The notes: generated by a model from the sequence alone, not told the origin. DNA of 46,317 nucleotides from JAVBLW01 sp031553215 (GCA_031553215.1 JAVBLW010000007.1:1-46317); one strand, 5' to 3'. Numbered from the stretch's first letter, positions 26,092 through 34,152 are shown. Numbers and translations are program-made.

Positions 26092-27278
26092 GCTACCACC
26101 TCTTTATTAATTAAACCTTTAAATCTTTCCATAGCACTAATTGTATTCTCATGACTATTAAAAGCTGTTAATCTAAAGTACCCTTCTCCATTTTCACCAA
26201 ATCCCACACCAGGTGTACCTACTATCGCTATATTTTCTAATAGATAATCGAAAAATTCCCAACTTGTCATTTTAAATGGTATCTTCATCCAAATATATGG
26301 AGAATTAGTTCCTCCAGTAAACCAAATACCTAAAGACTTAAGTGTTTCTACCATAACCTTAGCATTCTCTTGATAATACTTAATATTGTTTTTAATTATC
26401 TCTGGCTTAGAAAAAACAATAGCTCCAGCCTTTTGAATTACATAACTAACACCATTAAATTTGGTTGTTTGTCTTCTTAACCATAGTTTATTAAGACTTG
26501 TATTCTCTCTTTCTAATTCATTAGGAACAATTGTATATCCAAGTCTAAGTCCTGTAAATCCAGCAGTCTTAGAAAGACTACAAAACTCTATTGCGCATTC
26601 CTTACTTCCTTCTATTTCATAAATACTTCTAGGAATATCCTTATCCACAATAAAAGCCTCATATGCTGCATCAAATAAAATAACCGCATCTATCTTATTA
26701 GCGTATTCTACCCAGCTTTTTAAAGCTTCTCGTGAATAAACTGCCCCTGTAGGATTATTAGGAGAGCATAGATAAATAATATCAGCCTTTACATTATCAT
26801 CTGGCAAAGGTAAGAAATTATTAGATTCATTAGCATCCATAAATAATATTTTTCTTCCAGCCATTACATTAGTATCTACATATACAGGATAAACTGGATT
26901 AGGAATTAAAACGGTATTATCTACACTAAAAATATCTAATATATTTCCTAAATCACTTTTAGCTCCATCACTAATAAAAATAGAATCACTGTCTAATAAG
27001 ATATTATTCTTTTCATAATAGTTTTTTATCTCTTCCTTTATAAAAGTATAACCTTGTTCAGGGCCATAACCTTTAAAAGTTTCTTTATTACCCATTTCTC
27101 TAGAAGCCTCTAATAATTCTTCTACAATATGAGAATCAATTGGTCTTGAAACATCTCCAATACCTAAGCTAATAACACTTTTATCAGGATTACTTGCTTT
27201 ATATGCTGAAACCTTTTTAGAAATAGTTGAAAATAAATAACTGCTTTCTAAATTTAAATAATTATTATTAATCTTCAT
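26079..27278 (-). CDS. dapL: LL-diaminopimelate aminotransferase
   Basis: 399 residues. DapL converts tetrahydrodipicolinate to LL-diaminopimelate in one step with glutamate as amino donor. Family lines are SLGIGDVSRPI near residue 37, YLCSPNNPTGAVYSREAL, ILFDAAYEAFI and the PLP lysine in SLSKTAGFTGLRLGYT near residue 235, with GVGFGENGEGYFRLTAF near the C-terminus. It overlaps dapF by 11 bases and asnB by 13. A glutamate-using lysine/cell-wall pathway placed in a nitrogen operon makes sense as a major glutamate consumer. Confidence 0.94.
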   Translation of the reverse strand: MKINNNYLNLESSYLFSTISKKVSAYKASNPDKSVISLGIGDVSRPIDSHIVEELLEASREMGNKETFKGYGPEQGYTFIKEEIKNYYEKNNILLDSDSIFISDGAKSDLGNILDIFSVDNTVLIPNPVYPVYVDTNVMAGRKILFMDANESNNFLPLPDDNVKADIIYLCSPNNPTGAVYSREALKSWVEYANKIDAVILFDAAYEAFIVDKDIPRSIYEIEGSKECAIEFCSLSKTAGFTGLRLGYTIVPNELERENTSLNKLWLRRQTTKFNGVSYVIQKAGAIVFSKPEIIKNNIKYYQENAKVMVETLKSLGIWFTGGTNSPYIWMKIPFKMTSWEFFDYLLENIAIVGTPGVGFGENGEGYFRLTAFNSHENTISAMERFKGLINKEVVACAE

Positions 27279-28104
27279 AATCTATATCTCCTTCAAATAC
27301 AACTACAGCTTCGCCTCTCATGTAAACATGATTATCTATATATTTAATATATAAATCTCCACCTATTAATCTGACTGTAATTTCCTCATTTTGGAGAATA
27401 TATCCATTAATAGTAGCGGCTACTACTGCTGCACAAGCACCAGTTCCACAAGCTAATGTTTCACCACTACCACGTTCCCAAACTCTCATATCTAAGGTCT
27501 TATTATCGATTACTTTAATAAATTCAGTATTAACTTTCTCTGGAAATAAATAATAATTTTCAAAAGCTGGTCCAACTAAATTTAAATCTAATTTAGAAAC
27601 GTCATCTACAAAAATAACTTGGTGAGGATTACCCATCGATACAGCCGTAATTTTATATATATTACCATTTACTTCTATATCGTAGTTAATAGCAGGTTTA
27701 TCCAATAAAATTGGTAGATCGCTAGGTATTATGCTAGGATTTCCCATATCTACAACCACACTATCAACAAATCCATTTTTTATGATAAGATTACATGTTT
27801 TAATGCCACTTAAAGTTTCTATTTTAATAGAATCTTTATTTACAATGTTATTATCATATAAATATTTACTAACACATCTAATAGCATTTCCACACATCTT
27901 ACCTTCACTACCATCAATATTAAACATTCTCATTTTGGCATCAGCGACATTAGACTTGCATATTAATACAATTCCATCTCCACCAATACCTTTATGTCTT
28001 TCTGATAAATCAATAGCTAGTTTGTTAGGATTTTTAATTTCATTTTCCATACAGTTGAAATATATATAATCATTTCCACAACCATGCATTTTTGTAAATT
28101 TCAT
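27268..28104 (-). CDS. dapF: Diaminopimelate epimerase
   Basis: 278 residues. It turns LL-DAP from DapL into meso-DAP for peptidoglycan and lysine. The two catalytic cysteines are visible: Cys71 in GKMCGNAIRCV and the second near residue 222 in GSGETLACGTGACAAVVA, with the start MKFTKMHGCGNDYIYFNC and ERHKGIGGDGIVLI matching the family. It begins 11 bases after nitR, and dapL follows with an 11-base overlap, so the two successive steps are translated together. The C-terminus is of ordinary length. Confidence 0.96.
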   Translation of the reverse strand: MKFTKMHGCGNDYIYFNCMENEIKNPNKLAIDLSERHKGIGGDGIVLICKSNVADAKMRMFNIDGSEGKMCGNAIRCVSKYLYDNNIVNKDSIKIETLSGIKTCNLIIKNGFVDSVVVDMGNPSIIPSDLPILLDKPAINYDIEVNGNIYKITAVSMGNPHQVIFVDDVSKLDLNLVGPAFENYYLFPEKVNTEFIKVIDNKTLDMRVWERGSGETLACGTGACAAVVAATINGYILQNEEITVRLIGGDLYIKYIDNHVYMRGEAVVVFEGDIDYED

Positions 28105-28115
28105 TTTTTCACTCC

Positions 28116-28703
28116 TTACTCCTGAAGTCGTTTTAATATATTAAGGGCTACTTCTATCCTTTTACATCTTTGATTCATAGCTTCTTGCTCAATATATTTA
28201 TGAGCTTCATCCTCAGTCATTTTCTTTATTTCTATCAAAGCACATTTAGCCTTTGATACCAATTTTAGTTCTTCTATCTTTTTTTCTAATTTTTGTTTTT
28301 CCTCAATAAACATTTTAGTTTTCATAGTATTAATCTTCGCAAGATTAATTGCTTGAAGTGCAATATCCTTAGAAATTGGTTTTGAAACTGGAAATATTGC
28401 ATATTTCATAATCGTATCAAATGTTAATTCATAATTTTCATTTTTCATAAATATCAAAATTTCACTATTAGTCTGCTCTTTTATGTGAATTGCAAGCTTA
28501 TCTCCAAACTCATCTTGTAGAGGAGTATTAATTAATACCAAATCATAGCTTTGATTTAGTAATTCTCTTCTTGCTTCACTACCACTATTACAAGTTTTAA
28601 TTTGATATCCGTAATGATGTTCTAACAATAAATTTTTTAGTAAGTATTGTCCTTTATCACTACCGGATACAATCAAAACACTTACATAAAAATCATTTTT
28701 CAT
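28116..28703 (-). CDS. nitR: ANTAR antiterminator with pseudo-receiver domain (NitR-like)
   Basis: 195 residues. Residues 1-122 are receiver-like (SVLIVSGSDKG, then SYDLVLINTPLQDEFG) but Asn59 stands where the phosphoacceptor Asp should be, while Lys108 is kept, so phosphorylation is unlikely. Residues 123-140 are a coiled linker, and 137-193 an ANTAR domain (KLVSKAKCALIEIKKMTEDE, AHKYIEQEAMNQRC) that should bind RNA hexaloops and stop termination. Clostridial glutamine-synthetase genes are known to be accompanied by such a regulator, NitR. It overlaps glnA by 11 bases and sits behind one of the hexaloop leaders, so it should control its own operon. The symbol is by analogy. Confidence 0.85.
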   Translation of the reverse strand: MKNDFYVSVLIVSGSDKGQYLLKNLLLEHHYGYQIKTCNSGSEARRELLNQSYDLVLINTPLQDEFGDKLAIHIKEQTNSEILIFMKNENYELTFDTIMKYAIFPVSKPISKDIALQAINLAKINTMKTKMFIEEKQKLEKKIEELKLVSKAKCALIEIKKMTEDEAHKYIEQEAMNQRCKRIEVALNILKRLQE

Positions 28704-29910
28704 ATTTGTTTACATAAGCCTCTAATAAACGTTTAGGAACATTTTTATTAATGAATTCACTTTCGCAGGCAAATGTAACAGCTTCTTGATAATCATTTGG
28801 TAAACTTGATAATTTTTCTAATTCTTTTTCACTTAACTTATATAAATTAACATCTAGTGATTCTACTGGTGATAACTTATTTTTAATTCCTTCTAAACCA
28901 GCATATATCAATAACGCATATGCAATATAAGGGTTTAAGGTTGGATCAGGAGAACGTAATTCCATTCTCTTTGAACCATCTAATGTCGCAGGAATTCTTA
29001 TTAATTGAGATCTATTTTCATAAGACCAAGTAACATATTTTGGAGCTTTAAATTCTCCTAATCTTTTATATGAATCATTAGATGAATTCAAGAATAAAGT
29101 AATCTCTTTTATATGCTTCATAACCCCAGCCATAAATGGCATTAAATAGTCATTCCCATCCTCAGAATGAACACTGATATTAATATGAAATCCATTTCCA
29201 GGTTTATTTTCTAATGGCTTTGGATCAAATGATGCATGTAATCCATAATTACCAGCAATTGTTTTTATTACATTCTTTACAGTTGAAATATTATCAGCCG
29301 CTGATAATGGATCAGAATATTTAAATTCAATTTCATTTTGTCCAGGACCTTCTTCATGATGAGATTTTTCCGGGAATATTTGCATATTTTCTAAGGTTAA
29401 GCAAATTTCTCTTCTTACGTCCTCACCCTTATCATCAGGTGCTACATCTAAATATCCGGCATTATCAAATGGAATATTTGTTGGCATATCATAATTATCT
29501 TTTTTAAATAAATAAAACTCACATTCAGTACCAAAATCACAATAAACACCATATTTATCTAGTTCTTTAACTGCATTTTTTAAAATCTTTCTACTGTCTA
29601 AATCAAATATTTGTCCATTTGGATATTTAATAAAACAATAAAATCTCGCTACTCTTCCTTGATTAGGTCTCCAAGGTAATATTGATATAGTTGATAAATC
29701 AGGTATTAAAAATAAATCTGATTTTTCTTCTCCACCAAAACCTCTTATTGCAGATGCATCTACTGCAATACCAAAATCAATTGCCTTTTCTAGTTCTGAT
29801 GACAAAATAGAAATGTTTTTTTGTTTTCCAAAAACATCGAAAAATGCCATCTTAATAAATTTGACATCATTATCAGCAATAAAATCAAATATTTCTTCCT
29901 TCGTATACAT
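28693..29910 (-). CDS. glnA: Glutamine synthetase type I
   Basis: 405 residues, shorter than the roughly 440-470 of most type I enzymes, the difference appearing spread through the protein. It makes glutamine from glutamate, ammonia and ATP. Metal and substrate lines are intact: GTECEFYLF, KSHHEEGPGQNEIEFKYSD, GNGFHINIS, YVTWSYENRSQLIRIPA and RMELRSPDPTLNPYIAYALL. No Tyr adenylylation motif of the beta subtype is seen. ATG 29910 follows GAGGAG. It is the first gene of the nitR-dap-asnB operon, divergent from glnN, which encodes a second, unrelated-type glutamine synthetase. Confidence 0.94.
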   Translation of the reverse strand: MYTKEEIFDFIADNDVKFIKMAFFDVFGKQKNISILSSELEKAIDFGIAVDASAIRGFGGEEKSDLFLIPDLSTISILPWRPNQGRVARFYCFIKYPNGQIFDLDSRKILKNAVKELDKYGVYCDFGTECEFYLFKKDNYDMPTNIPFDNAGYLDVAPDDKGEDVRREICLTLENMQIFPEKSHHEEGPGQNEIEFKYSDPLSAADNISTVKNVIKTIAGNYGLHASFDPKPLENKPGNGFHINISVHSEDGNDYLMPFMAGVMKHIKEITLFLNSSNDSYKRLGEFKAPKYVTWSYENRSQLIRIPATLDGSKRMELRSPDPTLNPYIAYALLIYAGLEGIKNKLSPVESLDVNLYKLSEKELEKLSSLPNDYQEAVTFACESEFINKNVPKRLLEAYVNKYEK

Positions 29911-29932
29911 ATAATCTCCTCATTTCCTAAAC

Positions 29933-29974
29933 AAAAAAGCGCCTTTAAATAGAATTTCTTCTAAATAAAGACGC
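29933..29974 (-). terminator. Leader terminator of the glnA operon
   Basis: GCGTCTTT pairs with AAAGGCGC, and an inner TAGAA / TTCTA stem closes a GAAA loop, followed on the minus strand by six U (29933-29938). Its 5' arm is shared with the hexaloop hairpin at 29970-29981. It lies 23 bases before the glnA start. Confidence 0.88.
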
Positions 29975-30018
29975 CTTTGTCATGCTTTTATCTTACTTCA
30001 AATTTTTATATAAGTCAA
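29970..30018 (-). promoter_or_regulatory. glnA promoter and ANTAR-type hexaloop hairpin
   Basis: TTGACT (30013-30018), 17 bases, TAAGAT (29990-29995) on the minus strand, then GAC-AAAGGC-GTC (29970-29981) with A1/G4 in the hexaloop. The stem is three pairs plus a U-U mismatch and an A-U pair. It sits about 2 bases after the expected RNA start. Confidence 0.78.
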
Positions 30019-30103
30019 TAAAAAGAACGTATAAAAGTCCATAAATTTTTAAAATATTGTATAATATTTTATTATTTCACAAAAAACAAAATTAAATTTT
30101 TTG
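30019..30103. other. AT-rich spacer between divergent glnA and glnN promoters
   Basis: This is the middle of a 309-base stretch without a gene (29911-30219) whose flanks hold the two leaders. The centre has no reading frame. It contains an inverted repeat AAAATATT-GTAT-AATATTTT (30051-30070), an 8-bp palindromic arm pair that could be an operator for both promoters or simply AT-rich chance. Confidence 0.35.
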
Positions 30104-30157
30104 TTGACAATGTTTGCGAGGTGAATTATAATAATAGCATAAAAGCAACGGTGCTTT
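30104..30157 (+). promoter_or_regulatory. glnN promoter and ANTAR-type hexaloop hairpin
   Basis: A perfect TTGACA (30104-30109), 17 bases, TATAAT (30127-30132). About 10 bases later comes AAAGC-AACGGT-GCTTT (30142-30157), a five-pair stem with a hexaloop having A1 and G4. This stem differs in sequence from the gltB/pyrG/glnA ones but keeps pairing and the loop rule, which argues for selection on structure. Confidence 0.82.
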
Positions 30158-30184
30158 GAGTTAATCGCTCAAGGCACCTTTTTT
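30150..30184 (+). terminator. Leader terminator of glnN
   Basis: GGTGCTTTGAG pairs with CTCAAGGCACC around TTAATCG, followed by six T. The 5' arm is the loop end and 3' arm of the hexaloop hairpin, so the two exclude each other. It ends 35 bases before the glnN start. Confidence 0.92.
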
Positions 30185-30219
30185 GTTTTTAGAATTACAA
30201 AAGAAATGAGGATGAAAAA

Positions 30220-32307
30220 ATGAAAAATATTCCTGAATTATTTGGTAGTATGGTCTTTAATGAAGAAGTCATGCGTAAAAGATTACCCAATGATATATAT
30301 AAATCATTAAGAAATACTATTCAAACAGGCAACGACCTTGATATTACGGTTGCGAATACTGTCGCGAATGCCATGAAGGACTGGGCAGTTGAAAAAGGTG
30401 CAACTCACTACACTCACTGGTTTCAACCAATGACTGGAGTAACAGCTGAAAAGCATGATAGTTTCATTTCTCCTACTAAAGATGGAAGAATTATAATGGA
30501 ATTTTCTGGGAAAGAATTAATTAAAGGTGAACCAGATGCTTCAAGCTTTCCTTCTGGAGGGCTAAGAGCGACATTTGAAGCTAGAGGATACACTGCATGG
30601 GATCCAACATCTTATGCTTTCGTAAAGGATGACACATTATATATTCCTACTGTTTTCTGTTCTTATACTGGAGAAGTTCTAGATAAAAAAACTCCACTAC
30701 TTCGCTCAACAGAACGCATCAATGAACATGCACTACGTATTCTAAAACTATTTGGAAACACTACTGCAAAAAGTGTTATTACAACAGTAGGTCCTGAACA
30801 AGAATACTTCCTAATTGATAAATCACTTTATGAAAAAAGAGATGATTTAAGATTCTGCGGAAGAACATTATTTGGAGCCAAACCTCCAAAAGGACAAGAA
30901 CTTGAAGATCATTACTTTGGATCATTAAAATCTAGAGTATCTGATTATATGAAAGACCTAGATCAAGAATTATGGAAACTAGGAATCTTAGCAAAAACTA
31001 AACATAATGAAGTAGCTCCTGCACAACATGAGCTAGCTCCAATATTCTCTACAAGCAATCTTGCTTGTGACAACAACCAATTAACGATGGAAATCATGAA
31101 AAAAGTTGCGGACAAACATGGTCTAGTATGCTTATTACACGAAAAACCATTTGCGAATATTAATGGTAGTGGTAAACACAACAACTGGTCAATCTCTACA
31201 GATACAGGAATGAATCTATTAGAACCAGGTAATTCACCATATGAAAATGCGCAATTCTTATTATTCTTAACAGCTATTATCAAAGCTGTAGATGAATATC
31301 AAGACTTATTAAGAATTTCCGTTGCAAGTGCTCATAACGACTTCCGTCTTGGAGCAAACGAAGCACCTCCAGCTATCGTATCTATGTTTTTAGGAGATGA
31401 ATTAACTTCAATCCTAGAATCAATTGAAGAAGGTACAGCATATGTTGGTAAAAAGAAAACCGAAATGGAAATAGGTGTCCATGTACTACCTCATTTCCCG
31501 AAAGATACAACAGATCGTAATCGAACTTCACCATTTGCCTTCACTGGTAATAAGTTCGAATTCCGTATGCTTGGTTCATCTGTTTCCATTTCTGGTCCAA
31601 ATATTGTATTAAATACAATCGTTGCAGAAGAGTTAGATCAATTTGCAACAATCCTAGAAAATGCCGATGATTTTACTTTAGCTTTAAATACTTTAATTAA
31701 AACTACAATAAAGAATCATAAGAGAATTATTTTCAATGGAGATGGTTATTCTAAAGAATGGCCAATTGAAGCTGCTAAACGTGGTTTATTAAACTTAAAA
31801 ACTACGGTAGATGCACTTCCATTATTCGTTGCGGATAAAAATGTAGAACTATTCTTAAAACATCAAATATTCTCTAAAAATGAGTTATTCTCTCGTTTAG
31901 ATATTCTACTTGAAAATTATAGTAAAATAGTTAATATTGAAGCTGAAACAATGGTAAGTATGGTTAAAAAATATATTATACCTGCTACAAGCAAATATAG
32001 TACTAACCTAGCTCAAGCAATCACTTCTAAAGGTAATTTAGGTCTTAACCTAGACTGCCAAATGGAAATTGATACATTAACAAAGCTTTCTACTTTATCA
32101 GGACAATTATCAACTAAATTAATTGTCTTAGAAAAAGCCTTGAAAGAAAAAACACACACTACGACACTACAAGAGGCTACCTATTACAAAGATGAAATTG
32201 TTAGCCGTTTAGCAGATATTAGAGTAGTAATTGACGAAATTGAATCATTAGTTGATTACACAATCTGGCCTTTGCCAACTTATAGTGATATATTATTTAA
32301 AATATAA
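30220..32307 (+). CDS. glnN: Glutamine synthetase type III
   Basis: 695 residues, the length of the large type III enzyme. Family lines seen are FGSMVFNEEVMRKRLP near the start, THYTHWFQPMTG, DASSFPSGGLRATFEARGYT, TVGPEQEYFLID, KTKHNEVAPAQHELAPIFS, NINGSGKHNNWSIST and RNRTSPFAFTGNKFEFRMLG. The start ATG follows AAGAAATGAGGA. It is divergently placed from glnA and followed by amt after 57 bases, giving a capture-and-assimilate pair. Together with glnA the cell has two glutamine synthetases of different types, both behind the same leader design. Confidence 0.97.
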   Translation: MKNIPELFGSMVFNEEVMRKRLPNDIYKSLRNTIQTGNDLDITVANTVANAMKDWAVEKGATHYTHWFQPMTGVTAEKHDSFISPTKDGRIIMEFSGKELIKGEPDASSFPSGGLRATFEARGYTAWDPTSYAFVKDDTLYIPTVFCSYTGEVLDKKTPLLRSTERINEHALRILKLFGNTTAKSVITTVGPEQEYFLIDKSLYEKRDDLRFCGRTLFGAKPPKGQELEDHYFGSLKSRVSDYMKDLDQELWKLGILAKTKHNEVAPAQHELAPIFSTSNLACDNNQLTMEIMKKVADKHGLVCLLHEKPFANINGSGKHNNWSISTDTGMNLLEPGNSPYENAQFLLFLTAIIKAVDEYQDLLRISVASAHNDFRLGANEAPPAIVSMFLGDELTSILESIEEGTAYVGKKKTEMEIGVHVLPHFPKDTTDRNRTSPFAFTGNKFEFRMLGSSVSISGPNIVLNTIVAEELDQFATILENADDFTLALNTLIKTTIKNHKRIIFNGDGYSKEWPIEAAKRGLLNLKTTVDALPLFVADKNVELFLKHQIFSKNELFSRLDILLENYSKIVNIEAETMVSMVKKYIIPATSKYSTNLAQAITSKGNLGLNLDCQMEIDTLTKLSTLSGQLSTKLIVLEKALKEKTHTTTLQEATYYKDEIVSRLADIRVVIDEIESLVDYTIWPLPTYSDILFKI

Positions 32308-32311
32308 AAAA

Positions 32312-32323
32312 CACAAAGATGTG
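32312..32323 (+). promoter_or_regulatory. Intergenic ANTAR-type hexaloop hairpin before amt
   Basis: CAC-AAAGAT-GTG: a three-pair stem with a hexaloop having A1 and G4, starting 5 bases after the glnN stop. No promoter is seen here, so it would act on transcripts coming from glnN. It overlaps the terminator that follows. Confidence 0.65.
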
Positions 32324-32347
32324 AATTAATTTTCACATCTTTTTTTT
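32317..32347 (+). terminator. Terminator between glnN and amt
   Basis: AGATGTGAA pairs with TTCACATCT around TTAATT, followed by nine T's. It separates glnN from amt and shares its 5' arm with the hexaloop hairpin, so it can work as an attenuator for amt. Confidence 0.88.
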
Positions 32348-32364
32348 ACAGGAGGAGAGAAAAT

Positions 32365-34068
32365 ATGTCTATATTAAGCACACTGTTAAGTACAGAAATA
32401 TCTGACTTAATAACAAGCATAGATACTACTTGGATGTTAATAGGTACAGCCTTAGTATTCTTTATGCAAGCCGGATTCGCAATGGTTGAAGCCGGATTTA
32501 CTAGAGCAAAAAACGCAGGTAATATAATAATGAAAAACCTTATGGACTTTGTAATCGGAACATTAGTATTCTGGTTCTTAGGATTTGGTTTAATGTTTGC
32601 AAGTGATAATCCAGTTATTGGTGGAATAGATTTATTCACTACTAATGGTGGTAACTATGCAACATTAATGTTCCAAACTGTATTCTGCGCTACTGCGGCA
32701 ACTATCGTATCAGGAGCTATGGCAGAAAGAACAAAATTTGTTTCTTATTTAATTTATTCATTAGTAATAAGTATGGTAATCTACCCTATTTCAGGTCACT
32801 GGATATGGGGTGGTGGTTGGCTAGCGGAACTTGGATTTATTGACTTTGCTGGTTCTACTGCCGTTCATCTTGTTGGTGGTACATCTGCCTTAATCGGCGC
32901 TAAAATATTAGGACCAAGAATTGGCAAATATTCAAAAGATGGTAAATCACGCGCTATTTGCGGACATAATATTGTAATAGGAGCCCTTGGAGTATTTATT
33001 CTATGGTTTTGTTGGTTTGGATTCAATGGTGGTTCTACGGTTTCTATGACAAATGGAAATGATAAAGTTGCGGCATTAGTATTCTATAATACAAATATGG
33101 CTGCGGTTACTGCAACTTTAACTGTATTATTCATCACTTGGATTAGATACAAAAAACCAGATGTTTCTATGACGTTAAATGGAAGCTTAGCTGGTCTTGT
33201 AGCTATTACAGCTGGATGTCATGTTGTTAACCCAGTTGGAGCTGCTATCATTGGTATTATTGCTGGATTTGTGGTTGTATTTGTAATCGAATTATTAGAT
33301 AAAAAATTAAAAATCGATGATCCTGTTGGAGCTATCGGGGTTCATGGTGGATGTGGGGCTATTGGTACAATCCTGGTTGGTTTATTCCATACTACTGACG
33401 GCGTTTTCTATGGTGGAGGATTTAAGTTATTAGGTACTCAAGTATTAGGAGTTATCGCTGTAATTGCATGGGTTAGTATAACTATGACTATTGTATTCTT
33501 ATTAATCAAAAAGACTATCGGTCTACGTGCTTCTCGTGAAGAAGAATTATTAGGATTAGACTTAACTGAACATGGATTAGTCTCTGCTTATAGCGGATTA
33601 AACTTCGTTGATAACACTTATAACTTTGATGATGAAGGACAAGTGACAGGAACTACTCCTATGCATGAATCAGTACCTGTAGAATTAATTTCTAACTCAT
33701 CTAAGGGTATCCCTGCCTCAGATGTAAAAATTACTAAAGTTGAAATCATATGTCGCCAAAGCATGTTTGACTCATTAAAAGATGCTATGGGTAAAATTGG
33801 GGTATCAGGTATGACTGTAACCAACGTATTAGGTTGTGGTATGCAAAAAGGTAAATCAGAAATTTATCGTGGGGTACCTGTAGAAATTAACTTATTACCA
33901 AAAATTCAAGTTGAGATGGTAATAACAAAAATACCTGTATCTACTGTAATTGAGACTGCAAAAAAAGTTCTATACACTGGACACATTGGAGATGGAAAGA
34001 TATTCATTTATAATGTAGAAAATGCTATTAGAGTTAGAACTGGTGAAGAAGGAGACGAAGCATTATAA
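32365..34068 (+). CDS. amt: Ammonium transporter with fused C-terminal PII domain
   Basis: 567 residues. Residues about 15-400 are an Amt channel of about eleven membrane segments (GTALVFFMQAGFAMVEAGFT, GHWIWGGGWLAELG, FDFAGSTAVHLVGG-like line, GAIGVHGGCGAIGTI with the pore His). Residues about 453-567 are a complete PII/GlnK domain: KITKVEIICRQSMFDSLKDA, the T-loop KSEIYRGVPVEINLLPK with the conserved Tyr, and HIGDGKIFIYNVENAIRVRT. GlnK normally is a separate protein that plugs Amt when nitrogen is plentiful, and fusion makes the gate part of the channel chain. AGGAGG precedes the start. It is downstream of glnN with an attenuator between. Confidence 0.95.
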   Translation: MSILSTLLSTEISDLITSIDTTWMLIGTALVFFMQAGFAMVEAGFTRAKNAGNIIMKNLMDFVIGTLVFWFLGFGLMFASDNPVIGGIDLFTTNGGNYATLMFQTVFCATAATIVSGAMAERTKFVSYLIYSLVISMVIYPISGHWIWGGGWLAELGFIDFAGSTAVHLVGGTSALIGAKILGPRIGKYSKDGKSRAICGHNIVIGALGVFILWFCWFGFNGGSTVSMTNGNDKVAALVFYNTNMAAVTATLTVLFITWIRYKKPDVSMTLNGSLAGLVAITAGCHVVNPVGAAIIGIIAGFVVVFVIELLDKKLKIDDPVGAIGVHGGCGAIGTILVGLFHTTDGVFYGGGFKLLGTQVLGVIAVIAWVSITMTIVFLLIKKTIGLRASREEELLGLDLTEHGLVSAYSGLNFVDNTYNFDDEGQVTGTTPMHESVPVELISNSSKGIPASDVKITKVEIICRQSMFDSLKDAMGKIGVSGMTVTNVLGCGMQKGKSEIYRGVPVEINLLPKIQVEMVITKIPVSTVIETAKKVLYTGHIGDGKIFIYNVENAIRVRTGEEGDEAL

Positions 34069-34078
34069 AATAACATAT

Positions 34079-34110
34079 AACACCCTCAATGCATGTTGAG
34101 GGTGTTTTCT
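34079..34110 (+). terminator. Terminator of amt
   Basis: AACACCCTCAA / TTGAGGGTGTT with a six-base TGCATG loop and a following T-rich run, 10 bases after the amt stop. Confidence 0.88.
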
Positions 34111-34117
34111 TTAAAAT

Positions 34118-34144
34118 AAAAGTTTGATTTAATATCAAACTTTT
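34118..34144 (-). terminator. Terminator of the carA-carB-nadE unit
   Basis: AAAAGTTTGAT / ATCAAACTTTT with a five-base loop and a U-rich tail on the minus strand, 8 bases after the nadE stop. It faces the amt terminator. Confidence 0.75.
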
Positions 34145-34152
34145 ATTATTCT

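Noticed and set aside
30051..30070. Inverted repeat AAAATATT-GTAT-AATATTTT as a defined operator
   Set aside because: In DNA this AT-rich such palindromes are frequent; noted only within the spacer entry.
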